A stretch of 64,000 nt of DNA from Glycomyces tritici (GCF_030403505.1 NZ_JAUEMJ010000001.1:365844-429843); one strand, 5' to 3'; positions 53,528 through 62,696 are shown, counted from the first letter of the stretch. The notes: a model not told the origin generated them from the sequence alone. A program made the numbers and translations.

Positions 53528-53715
53528 TGAGGGTGATCCTCCCAGTGTTCACGCCGGGAGGAGGGCAGTCGCGGACCTCGACCCGGCCGTACGGCCTTGG
53601 TCGAAGGTCTCGCTCGCCCCGGGATCCGAGGCCGTGCGGCCGGGTCCGGTCTCGGCGAGCCGAGTGGGACCAGTATGTCGACCGCAGCGTTGGGAGCTAC
53701 TCCCCTTCTGCGCTG
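53528..53715 (-). promoter_or_regulatory. yybP-ykoY manganese riboswitch with anti-SD hairpin
   Basis: Minus-strand RNA: a GAAGG/CCTTC P1 pair (53704-53708 with 53603-53607), the conserved GGGGAGTAGC just inside it, GCGGTCGACATACTGG in the middle and GAGACCTTCGACC at the 3' side, all hallmark yybP-ykoY elements in the right order. Downstream, TCCTCCC (53556-53562, minus sense) can pair with the ribosome site GGGAGGA (53537-53543), giving translational control. High manganese should free the ribosome site and raise expression of the transporter. Confidence 0.88.
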
Positions 53716-53723
53716 GCAACTAT

Positions 53724-53761
53724 ACGCGCGGACCCCTCGCGGTGGCGACGGGTCCGCGCGT
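53724..53761 (-). terminator. Hairpin terminator of the MFS gene
   Basis: Perfect 12-bp stem ACGCGCGGACCC (53724-53735) with 53750-53761, 17 bp past the MFS stop and just upstream of the riboswitch. Confidence 0.7.
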
Positions 53762-53778
53762 GAGGTGCGCCGCGCCGG

Positions 53779-55014
53779 TCAGGCGGGGGTGGAGGCGGTC
53801 GCCTTGTCGGCGTGCGGTTCCGTGGCGCGGTCCTTGAAGAGGCGGTGGAGGGTGAGCGGTCCGGCGAAGGCCGCGAAGGCGGCGAGCACGGTGGGGACGA
53901 GGAGTCCGGTCGTGATGGTGGTGGCCTCGGCGATGTACCCGATCGCGGCGGGGCCGATGAGGAGCCCGGCGGAGCCGGACATGGAGATGAGCGCGACGTT
54001 GGAGGGCGTGCCGCCGGCTTGTCCGATAGCGCTGAACAGGACCGGGACGATGATGGCGATGCCGCTGCCGGCGAGGAGCCATCCGGTCCAGGCGAGGGGG
54101 AGGCCGCCGGCCGCATCCGAGACCAGGACGAGGACGTACCCGGCGAAGGCCAGGGTGCCGGCCCACAGGAGGGTCGGGCCGGGGCCGAGTCTGGCGCGGA
54201 TGGGGTCGCCGAAGAGCCGGAAGACGGTCATGGCGACGGCGAAGACGGTGTACGAGAGGGGTGCGAGCGCGGCGTCGGCTTCGAGGGCGTTGGCGGCGTG
54301 GAGGTTCGCCCAGTCAATCGCGCCGGACTCGATGAGGTGGCCGCCGAGGCCGAGGACGAACAGGGCGGCGAGGAGCAGCGCGCCGATGCGGCGGACGGGG
54401 GCTCCGCTGCTGCCGCCGGAGTTGTCTCGACCCGGTGGCGGCAGCAGCGGACGTGTGCAGGCGGCCATGGCGACCGCGCTGATGAGGGCGACGGCGACGA
54501 GGACGCCCTGACCGCCGAAGCCGATGCCCAGGGCGAGGGCCGTGACGGCGCCGGCGAGGGCGCTGCCGAGGCTCCAGAGGCCGTGGAACGCGGAGATGAT
54601 GGGGCGGCCGTAGCGCTGCTCGAGCTCGACCGAGTGGGCGTTGATGCCGACTTCGATGAAGCCGACGCCGATGCCGTAGAGCGCGGCGGCGGCGAGGAGC
54701 GTCGTGTAGTTCGGGGCGAGGGCGGGTGCGATGAGGACCAGTTGCGTGGCGGGGGCGGTCCACAGGAGCAGTCTGCGGCTGGTGACGCGGTCGGCGATGC
54801 GCCCGGCGAGGACCATAGCGCCGAGGCCGACGAGCTGGATGAGCAGGAGCGCGGTGCCGAGCTTCGCCTCGCCGAGGCCGAGCCGGGCGTCGATGCCGGG
54901 CAGTGAGGCGGCCCAGGCGCCCATGACGAAGCCGGAGGTGGCGAAGGCGCCGTGCAGCCCGATGCGGGCGCGGCGCAGGACCAGCGGGTCCAGGGTGTTC
55001 GTTGCGGTGGGCAC
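53779..55014 (-). CDS. MFS transporter
   Basis: 411 residues, 12 predicted helices. N-terminal AWAASLPGIDARLGLGEAKLG and the motif A-like AGRIADRVTSRRLLLW (about 70-85) resemble the YbjJ/FucP-like branch of the major facilitator superfamily. It is divergent from a ROK regulator, which often controls sugar or sugar-analogue transport, so a sugar-related substrate is plausible. ATG 55014. It ends at a hairpin terminator before the manganese riboswitch. Confidence 0.85.
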   Translation of the reverse strand: MPTATNTLDPLVLRRARIGLHGAFATSGFVMGAWAASLPGIDARLGLGEAKLGTALLLIQLVGLGAMVLAGRIADRVTSRRLLLWTAPATQLVLIAPALAPNYTTLLAAAALYGIGVGFIEVGINAHSVELEQRYGRPIISAFHGLWSLGSALAGAVTALALGIGFGGQGVLVAVALISAVAMAACTRPLLPPPGRDNSGGSSGAPVRRIGALLLAALFVLGLGGHLIESGAIDWANLHAANALEADAALAPLSYTVFAVAMTVFRLFGDPIRARLGPGPTLLWAGTLAFAGYVLVLVSDAAGGLPLAWTGWLLAGSGIAIIVPVLFSAIGQAGGTPSNVALISMSGSAGLLIGPAAIGYIAEATTITTGLLVPTVLAAFAAFAGPLTLHRLFKDRATEPHADKATASTPA

Positions 55015-55082
55015 AGCCGTTGTGGTCCTTGCGGTCGCGACGGAGGCGGGTCCGGTGACGACCCGCCATTTTTGTTCTCGTC

Positions 55083-55126
55083 ACGAACATAACAAGAGCC
55101 CGGCCGTCCCGTCAAGGATTATGTTC
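55083..55126. promoter_or_regulatory. Inverted-repeat operator candidate between MFS and ROK genes
   Basis: CGAACATAA (55083-55091) and TTATGTTCG (55118-55126) are perfect 9-bp inverted arms 26 bp apart, in an A/T-rich patch. They probably are ROK-binding half-sites controlling both divergent genes. Confidence 0.6.
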
Positions 55127-55157
55127 GAGCCAGACACAAAAATTTCGGTGCGGCTGG

Positions 55158-55163
55158 CATAAT
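55158..55163 (+). promoter_or_regulatory. -10 element implying a leaderless ROK mRNA
   Basis: CATAAT ends 6 bp before the ROK ATG at 55170 with no ribosome site between, the same spacing as at lipB. Confidence 0.45.
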
Positions 55164-55169
55164 CCCTGC

Positions 55170-56345
55170 ATGCCCCAGACGATGACCAGCGCCGACCTCC
55201 GCATTCGCAATCAGGTCCGGCTGCTGCGCGCCGTCCACGACGCCGCCGCCCCGTTCACCAGGGCCGAAGCCGCCCGGCTGCTCGGCATCGGCCGCAACAC
55301 CGCCGCCGCCCTCGTCGGCGAGTTGGAGCGGGCCCGGCTCCTCCACGAGGTCCCGGCCGAGACCGGCGGACGCGGGCGACCCACGACCCTGCTCGTACCG
55401 CACCCCGAAGGGCCCCTGGTGCTCGCGGTCGACTTCCGGGAGGACACCTGGACGCTCGCCGCCGTCGAACTCGGCGGCGCGGCCACCGAACTCGAGACCG
55501 GCGAACACGACCGCACCCCGGCGGTGTTCGACGAGATCCGCGCGGCCGTGGCGCGCCACGACACTCCGCGACTGGCGATGCTCGGCTTCGCGACCTCAGG
55601 CCCGATCCGCGACGGCCACCGGCTCCACATCTCGCACCTCGGCTGGGACGAGGTCGAGCTCGACTCGGTGCTCGGCGCGGGCTGGCCGCCCGCCGTGATC
55701 GACAACGACGCCCGCCTCGCCGGGCTCGCCGAATCACGACGGGGCGCGTTGCGCGGCATGGGCACCGCGATGCACTTCCACATCGACTTCGACATCGGCG
55801 GCACCCTGCTGCTCGCCGGGGACGCGCAGCGCGGGGCGCACAACATCGCCGGCGAGTTCGGACACATGCCGCTCACCGGGTCCACACTGGAGTGCATGTG
55901 CGGCGTGCGCGGCTGCTGGAGCCTCGACGTCGGTGCGAACGCGCTCGTGCGGCGATTCGGGAAGCAGCCGGGCTACGGCACGGGACGCGAACTGGCGCAG
56001 GAGATCCTGCGCCGCGCCGAAGACGGCGAACCGGAGGCGGTGGCGGCGCTGGACGAGAACGCGGCGGCGCTCGGCAAGGGGCTCGGGGCACTCGCGAACG
56101 CCCTCGATCCGGAGGCGATCAGCCTCTCAGGGCTCGGCGTGGACCTGATCCGATTGCGACGCAACCTGATCGAGGACGCCTGCCGCGAGCAGCTGATGGC
56201 GTTCCGCCGAGACGAGCCGCCGCAGATCCTCGCGGGCACGGTAGGAGCGGCGGGTCCGCTGACGGGCGCCGCCGAGATCGCCTGGGACGGGATCCTGGAT
56301 CCTGACTGGCTTCGAAATTCCCTGCGGAACCGTTCAGGACGGTAG
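55170..56345 (+). CDS. ROK family transcriptional regulator (zinc motif present)
   Basis: 391 residues. The N-terminal winged HTH (about 10-70: FTRAEAARLLGIGRNTAAAL) is followed by a ROK domain with VIDNDARLAGLAE (about 177-189), GGTLLLAGDAQRGAHNIAGE, and the zinc-binding CMCGVRGCW (about 248-256). It is probably a sugar-responsive repressor of the divergent MFS gene. ATG 55170, apparently leaderless. Its 3' end overlaps the convergent lipoprotein gene by 12 bp, suggesting that gene arrived later. Confidence 0.88.
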   Translation: MPQTMTSADLRIRNQVRLLRAVHDAAAPFTRAEAARLLGIGRNTAAALVGELERARLLHEVPAETGGRGRPTTLLVPHPEGPLVLAVDFREDTWTLAAVELGGAATELETGEHDRTPAVFDEIRAAVARHDTPRLAMLGFATSGPIRDGHRLHISHLGWDEVELDSVLGAGWPPAVIDNDARLAGLAESRRGALRGMGTAMHFHIDFDIGGTLLLAGDAQRGAHNIAGEFGHMPLTGSTLECMCGVRGCWSLDVGANALVRRFGKQPGYGTGRELAQEILRRAEDGEPEAVAALDENAAALGKGLGALANALDPEAISLSGLGVDLIRLRRNLIEDACREQLMAFRRDEPPQILAGTVGAAGPLTGAAEIAWDGILDPDWLRNSLRNRSGR

Positions 56346-57323
56346 CCGGCCAGCCGCAATAATGTCTTGAGCCAAGCTGAGCATCTCATCGGTGCGCTCC
56401 TTGAAGGCGAAGAACTCCTCTTCATTGGCGCTCACATATTCGATCATGTATTCCCAGTAGACATCGGATTGAATACCCTCGAGACCTGTTTCCTCGTGGC
56501 AAACCGCATCTACTGCAGCAACCGATAGAATGATCTCATCGAATTCTTTCTCCAGCGCTTGCCGCTCGGCATCTCCAGCCTGGATTGCGCTCTGCTGGTA
56601 ACCGCCCACCTGCATACCGAGATCCATGTAGATGCTGAACGGTTCGTCATATTCGAATCCTGCAGCTTCCATGCAGATCGACCACTCAATCCGAGCATCG
56701 AAGACCCGTTCGTCCTGCTCCCAATCGGTTCCCCCTCGCGCACCGGCAAGTCCCGCATGCACCAGAAAGTCTGGGTAGTTTCCATCCGCCAGAGTGTCTT
56801 CAGCCCGCCGCAGGCATCCACCTCCTGCACGTTCAACCTCTCCGAGCTCAGGCAGGTTTATAGTCTCGGGCGTCATCTCCGAAGACCCGTAGAACGCTGC
56901 AAAGTATGCTTCTTGATCCGCAATAGACTGTTGATCAAATTCGCTCGGCTCTTCCAGATAGCTGATGTCTCCGTCATCCTCGATTTCAACGAAGGTGGTG
57001 TCGACTCCCGACTCCAATCCGATTCCGTAAATCTCAACGGGAGGCAGCGAGAGATCTGGCTTAGTCAAGACGCTCTGCCCCAGCCAGGCTTTCATATCCT
57101 GATCGACTTCGAACTCAAGTTCCGGAGGATGAAGCTCGAAGCCCTGTTCCTCCATGCAGACCCTGGCGACTCGATCAAGGGCCTCTTCAATCGCCGTATC
57201 GGCGTTGTTGTTGGCCAGTAGGACTGCCTCAGCAGCCTGTCTATCAATTGACCCTGAACCGCTCGCACAGCCGACCAGTGTCACTACGAGCATGGCCGGA
57301 ACAAGGATTCTAAAGCTCGACAT
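56334..57323 (-). CDS. Low-GC putative lipoprotein of unknown function
   Basis: 329 residues. Signal peptide with lipobox LVVTLVGCASG near residue 19, then a highly acidic mature protein with six further Cys (VCMEEQGFEL, GGGCLRRAED, WSICMEAAGF, AVCHEETGL among them) and no family I recognise. Base composition differs sharply: the 60 bases from 56461 contain 31 G+C (52%), against 46 of 60 (77%) from 55501 in the neighbouring gene. It also uses many A/T-ending codons. It is likely a horizontally acquired cargo gene. Confidence 0.75.
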   Translation of the reverse strand: MSSFRILVPAMLVVTLVGCASGSGSIDRQAAEAVLLANNNADTAIEEALDRVARVCMEEQGFELHPPELEFEVDQDMKAWLGQSVLTKPDLSLPPVEIYGIGLESGVDTTFVEIEDDGDISYLEEPSEFDQQSIADQEAYFAAFYGSSEMTPETINLPELGEVERAGGGCLRRAEDTLADGNYPDFLVHAGLAGARGGTDWEQDERVFDARIEWSICMEAAGFEYDEPFSIYMDLGMQVGGYQQSAIQAGDAERQALEKEFDEIILSVAAVDAVCHEETGLEGIQSDVYWEYMIEYVSANEEEFFAFKERTDEMLSLAQDIIAAGRLPS

Positions 57324-57358
57324 GACTCATCCCAAGAACAATCTGGACTCAGAGCCAT

Positions 57359-57547
57359 TTGAGGCTACCCGAGGGAGATGCGCTGGGCATCAGCCCGGTC
57401 TCGATCCGGCGGCAGCTCAAGGAACTTCGGGCAAGGCACCACGTGGATACGAACGTTCAGCTGTTCGTCCTGGCATCGATCAGTGGGGCCGTAGATCCTG
57501 AGAAGGTCCTGCCGCCTCGAGTCGCTTCCCGGCTGGACCATCCGTGA
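57359..57547 (+). pseudogene. Remnant of a HTH regulator C-terminus
   Basis: About 62 codons whose middle, GISPVSIRRQLKELRARHHV then DTNVQLFVLASISGAVDP, looks like the DNA-recognition end of a LuxR-type HTH. The frame opens only at 57326 after a stop and has no upstream sensor or receiver domain. It lies directly behind the low-GC lipoprotein gene, consistent with a gene broken by insertion. Other readings are possible. Confidence 0.4.
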
Positions 57548-57597
57548 AACAGCCGCCGGGGGGGGGGGCCCAGCGGCCCCGCCACCCGGCGGCTGTT
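57548..57597 (-). terminator. Terminator after araA, with G11 run
   Basis: A perfect 13-bp stem, AACAGCCGCCGGG (57548-57560) with CCCGGCGGCTGTT (57585-57597), 15 bp past the araA stop. The loop includes an 11-G run (57558-57568), the third such tract in the window. Confidence 0.75.
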
Positions 57598-57611
57598 GCT
57601 AGACGAACTTG

Positions 57612-59108
57612 TTAGATGCCGCCCTCGAGGTGGTGGTAGACCTGGTTCCAGCGGAGTTCCTGCTTGAACTCGCGGGCGTTGGTGCCCTCGCCGATAACGA
57701 CCAGCTCGATGCCGGCGATCTCGGCGAAGTCCTCCAGGACCTCGCGGCCGTACGCCTGCGTGAACGAGGTGTGGTGCGGTCCGCCCGCGGTCAGCCAGGA
57801 CTCGGCGGAGGTCTGGAGATCCGGCAGCGGCTCCCACACGGCCCGCGCCACCGGCAGGTTCGGCAGGTCCTCGTCGGGCACGACGGTGTTGACCTCGTTG
57901 GCCACCAAGCGCAGCCGGGTGCCGAGGTCCATCATGCCCACGCAGATCGCCGGGCCGGGCGGGGCGGTGAAGACCAGGCGCACCGGGTCCTCCTTGCCGC
58001 CGATCCCGAGCGGGTGGATCTCCGCCTTCGGCTTCTCCGAGGCGATCGTCGGGCAGACCTCGAGCATGTGCGCGCCGAGGATCTGCGGGGACTCCGCGCC
58101 CAGGTTGTAGGTGTAGTCCTCCATGAAGGACGTGCCGCCCTCAAGACCCGTGGCCATGACCTTCATGAGGCGCACCAGGATCGAGGTCTTCCAGTCGCCC
58201 TCGCCGCCGAAGCCGTAGCCGTCGGCCATGAGGCGCTGCACCGCGATGCCGGGGAGCTGCTTGAGCGCGCCCAGGTCCTCGAAGGTGTCGGTGAACGCCT
58301 TCGCGCCGTGCTCTTCCAGGACCGAGCGCAGCGCCAGCTCGATGCGGGCCGCGTCGCGCAGCGACTCGTGGCGGTCGCCGCCCGCGCGCAGCTCCGGCAC
58401 CACGTCGTAGTCGGCCTCGTAGACCTTCACGAGGTCGTCGACGGCCTTGTCCTCGATGGTCGCGACCCGCTCGGCGAGCTCGTTCACGCCGTAGGTGTTC
58501 ACCTCGACGCCGAGGCGGATCTGCGCCTCGGTCTTGTCGCCCTCGGTCACGCCGACATACCGCATGTTGTCGCCGAAGCGGATCAGCTTGAGGTTCTGGA
58601 CCTCGTTCCAGCCCAGCGCGGCACGCGCCCAGCTGCCCACCCGCTCCTGGACCTGCTCGTCGGCCCAGTGGCCCACGACGGTCTTGCGGCGGTGGCGCAT
58701 GCGCGTCAGCATGTACCCGAACTCGCGGTCGCCGTGGGCGGCCTGGTTCAGGTTCATGAAGTCCATGTCGATGTCGGCCCACGGCAGGTCCCGGTTGTGC
58801 TGCGTGTGCAGGTGCAGCAGGGGCTTCTGCAGCACGCCGAGCCCGGAGATCCACATCTTCGAGGGCGAGAACGTGTGCATCCAGGCGACCACGCCGATGC
58901 ACGAGTCCGAGGCGTTGGCCTCCAGCAGCACCTTCCGGATCTCGTCAGGGGTGGTCAGCACCGGCTTGGCGACGACCTTGACCGGGATCGCGGGGGCGCC
59001 GTCGAGCCCGGCGACGATGTCCGCCGAGTTCTGGGCGACCTGCTCGATGGCCTCGGGGCCGTACAGGTGCTGGCTGCCGGTGACGAACCAGAGTTCCTTG
59101 GTTTCCAT
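57612..59108 (-). CDS. araA: L-arabinose isomerase
   Basis: 498 residues, the usual AraA length. It converts L-arabinose to L-ribulose with Mn2+. Features: [13 protein letters not shown] at the N-terminus, [18 protein letters not shown] (about 67-84), [10 protein letters not shown], the metal-ligand region with GEGDWKTS and FMEDYTYN, and [12 protein letters not shown] near the C-terminus. ATG 59108 lies 3 bp after the araD stop. Last gene of araB-araD-araA. Confidence 0.97.
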   Translation of the reverse strand: METKELWFVTGSQHLYGPEAIEQVAQNSADIVAGLDGAPAIPVKVVAKPVLTTPDEIRKVLLEANASDSCIGVVAWMHTFSPSKMWISGLGVLQKPLLHLHTQHNRDLPWADIDMDFMNLNQAAHGDREFGYMLTRMRHRRKTVVGHWADEQVQERVGSWARAALGWNEVQNLKLIRFGDNMRYVGVTEGDKTEAQIRLGVEVNTYGVNELAERVATIEDKAVDDLVKVYEADYDVVPELRAGGDRHESLRDAARIELALRSVLEEHGAKAFTDTFEDLGALKQLPGIAVQRLMADGYGFGGEGDWKTSILVRLMKVMATGLEGGTSFMEDYTYNLGAESPQILGAHMLEVCPTIASEKPKAEIHPLGIGGKEDPVRLVFTAPPGPAICVGMMDLGTRLRLVANEVNTVVPDEDLPNLPVARAVWEPLPDLQTSAESWLTAGGPHHTSFTQAYGREVLEDFAEIAGIELVVIGEGTNAREFKQELRWNQVYHHLEGGI

Positions 59109-59111
59109 TGC

Positions 59112-59801
59112 TTACTGCTCCTTGGAGGACGGCTGCTGGCCGTAGACGTTCTGGTAGCGGTCATAGAGCTTGTCGATGTCCGCTTGAGGGATCGGGACCG
59201 GCTCGCCGAGCTGGCGCGAGATGTGGACGGTGCGCGCCACGTCCTCGGCCATGACGGCGGCCTTCACGGCGGCCTTCGGGTCCTTGCCGATGGTGAACAC
59301 GCCGTGGTTCTGCATGATGACCGCCGGGGAGCGGTGGCCCTGCAGCGTCTCGACGATGCCCTTGCCGATGGCGTCGGAGCCGATGCGCGCGAACGGGCCC
59401 AGCGGGATCTCCCCGCCGAACTCGTCGGCCATCGCCGTGATCACGCACGGGATCGGCTCGGCGCGCGCGGCCCACGCGGTCGCGTACGGGCTGTGCGTGT
59501 GGACCACGCCGCCGACCTCGGGCATCCGCTGGTAGACCACGTTGTGGCTCTCCGCGTCCGAGGACGGCGCGAGCTCGCCGTCGAGGATCTTGCCCTCGAG
59601 GTCGGTCACGACCATGAGCTCGGGCACGAGGTCGTCGTAGGAGACGCCGCTCGGCTTGATGACGATGAGGTCGGTGCCCGGGACGCGGCCCGAGACGTTG
59701 CCGCTGGTCCAGGTCACCAGGCCCCAGCGCAGGAGCTCGGCGTGCAGGTTGCAGACCTTGACCTTCATCTCCTCGACGGCCGGAGTCGTCTTGAAGCTCA
59801 T
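59112..59801 (-). CDS. araD: L-ribulose-5-phosphate 4-epimerase
   Basis: 229-residue class II aldolase-type zinc enzyme making D-xylulose 5-phosphate. Motifs: WTSGNVSGR, IKPSGVSYDDL, SSDAESH, the zinc site VVHTHSPYATAW (about 96-107), and MQNHGVFTIGKD with the third His. ATG 59801 overlaps the araB stop (ATGA), so the two are coupled. Confidence 0.95.
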   Translation of the reverse strand: MSFKTTPAVEEMKVKVCNLHAELLRWGLVTWTSGNVSGRVPGTDLIVIKPSGVSYDDLVPELMVVTDLEGKILDGELAPSSDAESHNVVYQRMPEVGGVVHTHSPYATAWAARAEPIPCVITAMADEFGGEIPLGPFARIGSDAIGKGIVETLQGHRSPAVIMQNHGVFTIGKDPKAAVKAAVMAEDVARTVHISRQLGEPVPIPQADIDKLYDRYQNVYGQQPSSKEQ

Positions 59802-61462
59802 TTCGTTGCCTCCGTGGCGATCTTGTGCAGCGTGTGCAGCGCGCGGGAGCCGCCGCGGCCGAAGTGGTCGTGCAGCTCCTCGTAGACGGCGTACAGCTCG
59901 TCGTAGGCGTCGGCGCGGGCCTCGTCGGGGACGTAGGCGTTGCGCTCGACCTTGCCCATGGCCTCCGCGGCCGCGACGATGTCCGGGTAGGCGCCCGCCG
60001 CGACGGCGGCGTGGATCGCCGAGCCCAGGGCCGGGCCCTGCTGCGAGGTGAGGACCGTGATCGGCATGCGCAGCACGTCCGAGTAGGTCTGCATGAGCCA
60101 CCGGTTCTTCAGCAGGCCGCCCGCGGCGACGAACTCCTCGATCGGGACGCCCGCCTTGACGAGGGTCTCGACGATCATGCGGGTGCCGAACGCGGTGGCC
60201 TCCACCAGCGCACGGTAGATGTCCTCGGGCTTGGTCTGCAGGCCCATGCCGAGGATGACGCCGTGCAGGTCGTGGTCGACCAGGACGGAGCGGTTCCCCG
60301 AGTGCCAGTCGAGCGCGACGAGGCCGTGCTGGCCCACCGCCTGCTGCTCGGCGAGCTCGGTCAGGTACTGGTGGATCGAGATGCCGCGCTCGTCGGCCGC
60401 GGCGGTGTACTCGCCGGGGACGCCGTTCTTGGTGAACCACGCGAAGATGTCGCCCACACCGGACTGGCCGGCCTCGTAGCCCCACAGGCCCTTGGTGATG
60501 CCGTCGCGGACCACGCCGCACATGCCCGGGGCCTCGGTCAGGTTCTCGCCGTTGACGACGTGGCAGGTGCTGGTGCCCATGATGGCGACCATCTGGCCGG
60601 GGCCGACGGCCTTCGCGGAGGCGGCCGTGACGTGCGCGTCGACGTTGCCGGCGGCGATCACGGTGCCGGCGTTCAGGCCGGTCCACTCCGCGGCCTGCGC
60701 GGTGAGCTCGCCGGCCTTGTCGCCGAGCGGCAGGAGCGGGTGCTCCATCTTGGCGTTGAAGTCGGCGAAGTCGGGGTTGAGGGCGGCCAGGTACTCGCGC
60801 GAGGGGCGCTCGCCGTCCTGCACGATGCCCTTGTAGCCGGCGGTGCAGGAGTTGCGGGTCTCCTGGCCGCACAGCTGCCACACGATCCAGTCGGCCGCTT
60901 CGATCCAGCGCTCGGCGCGGTCGTAGACCTCGCGGTCCTCCTCCAGGAGCTGGAGGCCCTTGGCGTAGGCCCACTCCGAGGAGATCTTGCCGCCGTAGCG
61001 CGGCAGCCACGACTCGCCGCGCTCGGCGGCGACGGCGTTGATGCGGTCGGCCTGGCCCTGCGCGGCGTGGTGCTTCCAGAGCTTGGGCCACGCGTGCGGG
61101 CGGTCCTTGAGGTCGTCCAGCTCGCACAGCGGCGTGCCGTCGGCGGTGGTCGGCAGGATCGTGCACGCGGTGAAGTCCGTGGCGACGCCGACCACCTGGT
61201 CGGGGCTCACACCGGCAGCGGCGAGCGCGGCGGGCACGGCGTTGCGGAGCACGTCGACCCAGTCCTTGGGCGACTGGAGCGCCCAGCTGCGGCCGAGGCG
61301 GACGCCGGAGCCCGGGAGGGCCTCCTCGATCGCGCCGTGCTCGTACACGTGCTCGGCACTGGCCAGCTCGCGGCCATCGGCAACCGACGCGACGACGACC
61401 CGGCCTGACAGGGTGCCGAAGTCGATCCCGATAGCAACGGCATCGTTGTCGCTGCCAGTCAT
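59798..61462 (-). CDS. araB: Ribulokinase
   Basis: 554-residue FGGY kinase phosphorylating L-ribulose. GIDFGTLSGRVVV (about 13-25), the substrate-site TDFTACTILPT, AAGNVDAHVTAASA, the nucleotide-site GTSTCHVV and the late FVAAGGLLKNRWLMQ all fit AraB. ATG 61462 is preceded by AAAGGAGG. First gene of araBDA; a lac-type operator lies about 60 bp upstream. No arabinose transporter or araR gene is in the window. Confidence 0.96.
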   Translation of the reverse strand: MTGSDNDAVAIGIDFGTLSGRVVVASVADGRELASAEHVYEHGAIEEALPGSGVRLGRSWALQSPKDWVDVLRNAVPAALAAAGVSPDQVVGVATDFTACTILPTTADGTPLCELDDLKDRPHAWPKLWKHHAAQGQADRINAVAAERGESWLPRYGGKISSEWAYAKGLQLLEEDREVYDRAERWIEAADWIVWQLCGQETRNSCTAGYKGIVQDGERPSREYLAALNPDFADFNAKMEHPLLPLGDKAGELTAQAAEWTGLNAGTVIAAGNVDAHVTAASAKAVGPGQMVAIMGTSTCHVVNGENLTEAPGMCGVVRDGITKGLWGYEAGQSGVGDIFAWFTKNGVPGEYTAAADERGISIHQYLTELAEQQAVGQHGLVALDWHSGNRSVLVDHDLHGVILGMGLQTKPEDIYRALVEATAFGTRMIVETLVKAGVPIEEFVAAGGLLKNRWLMQTYSDVLRMPITVLTSQQGPALGSAIHAAVAAGAYPDIVAAAEAMGKVERNAYVPDEARADAYDELYAVYEELHDHFGRGGSRALHTLHKIATEATK

Positions 61463-61520
61463 GGCGCCTCCTTTGGGGGTGCTCGTTTTCGACTCGTTCG
61501 TCGAGGTCCTTAAGTAGAAA

Positions 61521-61532
61521 GTGACCGCTCAC
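61521..61532 (-). promoter_or_regulatory. LacI-family-type operator before araB
   Basis: GTGACCGCTCAC, on the minus strand within TGTGAGCGGTCACT, matches the symmetric LacI-family half-site pattern TGTGAGCGCTCACA at 12 of 14 positions. It is 59 bp upstream of araB, next to a TACTTA -10 candidate, where a repressor would block the ara operon. Confidence 0.55.
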
Positions 61533-61720
61533 ATGCAGCTGTTCCACCGCGTGAGGGTGGCGTGGCATGGATTGGATCCCCAACAACCTAACGCATTCGC
61601 ACGTTCGGTACCAGCAGCGGTCCAGTGAACGGGAGCCCGAACCGGAAATACCGGATCGATTCCGGCGCACTTGGAGCGGGTGCCGGGTGACGAGTGTGAT
61701 CGAGGTCCCGCGGCGAATCC

Positions 61721-61775
61721 CGTGCATCGTACGTCGTACACAGTACAGCATTGTTCGTACAATGTACGGGATTAC
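61721..61775. promoter_or_regulatory. Cluster of TACG palindromes upstream of the SDR gene
   Basis: TTGTTCGTACAA at 61751-61762 differs from the AraR box core TTGTACGTACAA by one base, and CGTACGTCGTAC lies 20 bp to its left. The cluster is nearer to the SDR start (61851) than to araB (61462). The rest of the 388-bp gap holds no other recognised element. Confidence 0.45.
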
Positions 61776-61850
61776 GGGCGATCAGCGGCGGGTATTCGCA
61801 GCTCCGGAACCGGCCGAGCCGCGGCCGGGCGGAGCCGAAGGGAAGAGCCG

Positions 61851-62696
61851 ATGGGCAAGCCGGGACAGCAGCAGCAGCCTCCGGGGCAGACCGAGGAGAT
61901 GACCCCGAAGCCGAAGGACAGCATGGAGGGGTACGAGGGGCGCGGACTCCTCAAGGACCGCCGGGCGCTGATCACCGGCGGCGACTCCGGGATCGGGCGG
62001 GCCGTGGCGGTGGCGTTCGCGAAGGAGGGCGCCGACGTCGCCATCGCCTACCTCGAGGAGCACGAGGATGCCCAGCGCACCGCGGAACTGGTCAAGGCCG
62101 AGCACCGCCAGTGCGTCCTGCTCCCGGGCGACCTCGCGGACCGCGACCACTGCAATGCCGTGGTCGACCAGACGGTGAAGGCCCTCGGCGGCCTCGACCT
62201 GCTGGTCAACAACATCGCGACGCAGACCCCGGTCGAGCGGCCGGAGGACATCAGCGACGAGCAGTGGGAGCACACGTTCAACGTGAACATGCACAGCTTC
62301 CACCGCGTGACCAGGGCGGCACTGCCGCACATGGGCGAAGGCGACGCGATCGTCAACTGCGCCTCCGTGAACGGCCTCCGCGGCAACAAGACGCTCATCG
62401 ACTACTCGGCGACGAAGGGCGCGATCATCGCCTGGACGTACTCGATGGCGCAGGCGCTCGCGCCGCGGCACATCCGCGTCAACTGCGTCGCGCCCGGCCC
62501 GGTGTGGACGCCGCTGATCCCGTCCACGCTGCCGGAGGACCACGTCGAGGGCTTCGGGGAGCAGGTGCCGCTGGGCCGCCCGGCCGAACCGGACGAGCTC
62601 GCGCCCTCGTTCGTGTTCCTCGCCTCGAACCGCATGTCGTCCTACATCACGGGCGAGGTCATCGCGGCCCTGGGCGGCGAGACCATGCCCGGCTGA
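61851..62696 (+). CDS. Short-chain dehydrogenase/reductase
   Basis: 281 residues. A Gln/Pro-rich N-terminal extension (about 1-35) precedes the Rossmann domain: ALITGGDSGIGRAVAVAFAK (about 40-59), LVNNIA, NCASVNG with the Ser, and YSATKGAI with the catalytic Tyr and Lys (about 184-190). The extended N-terminus and sequence match the YdaD/GsiB-like general-stress SDR group. ATG 61851 follows AAGGGAAG. Substrate unknown. Confidence 0.9.
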   Translation: MGKPGQQQQPPGQTEEMTPKPKDSMEGYEGRGLLKDRRALITGGDSGIGRAVAVAFAKEGADVAIAYLEEHEDAQRTAELVKAEHRQCVLLPGDLADRDHCNAVVDQTVKALGGLDLLVNNIATQTPVERPEDISDEQWEHTFNVNMHSFHRVTRAALPHMGEGDAIVNCASVNGLRGNKTLIDYSATKGAIIAWTYSMAQALAPRHIRVNCVAPGPVWTPLIPSTLPEDHVEGFGEQVPLGRPAEPDELAPSFVFLASNRMSSYITGEVIAALGGETMPG

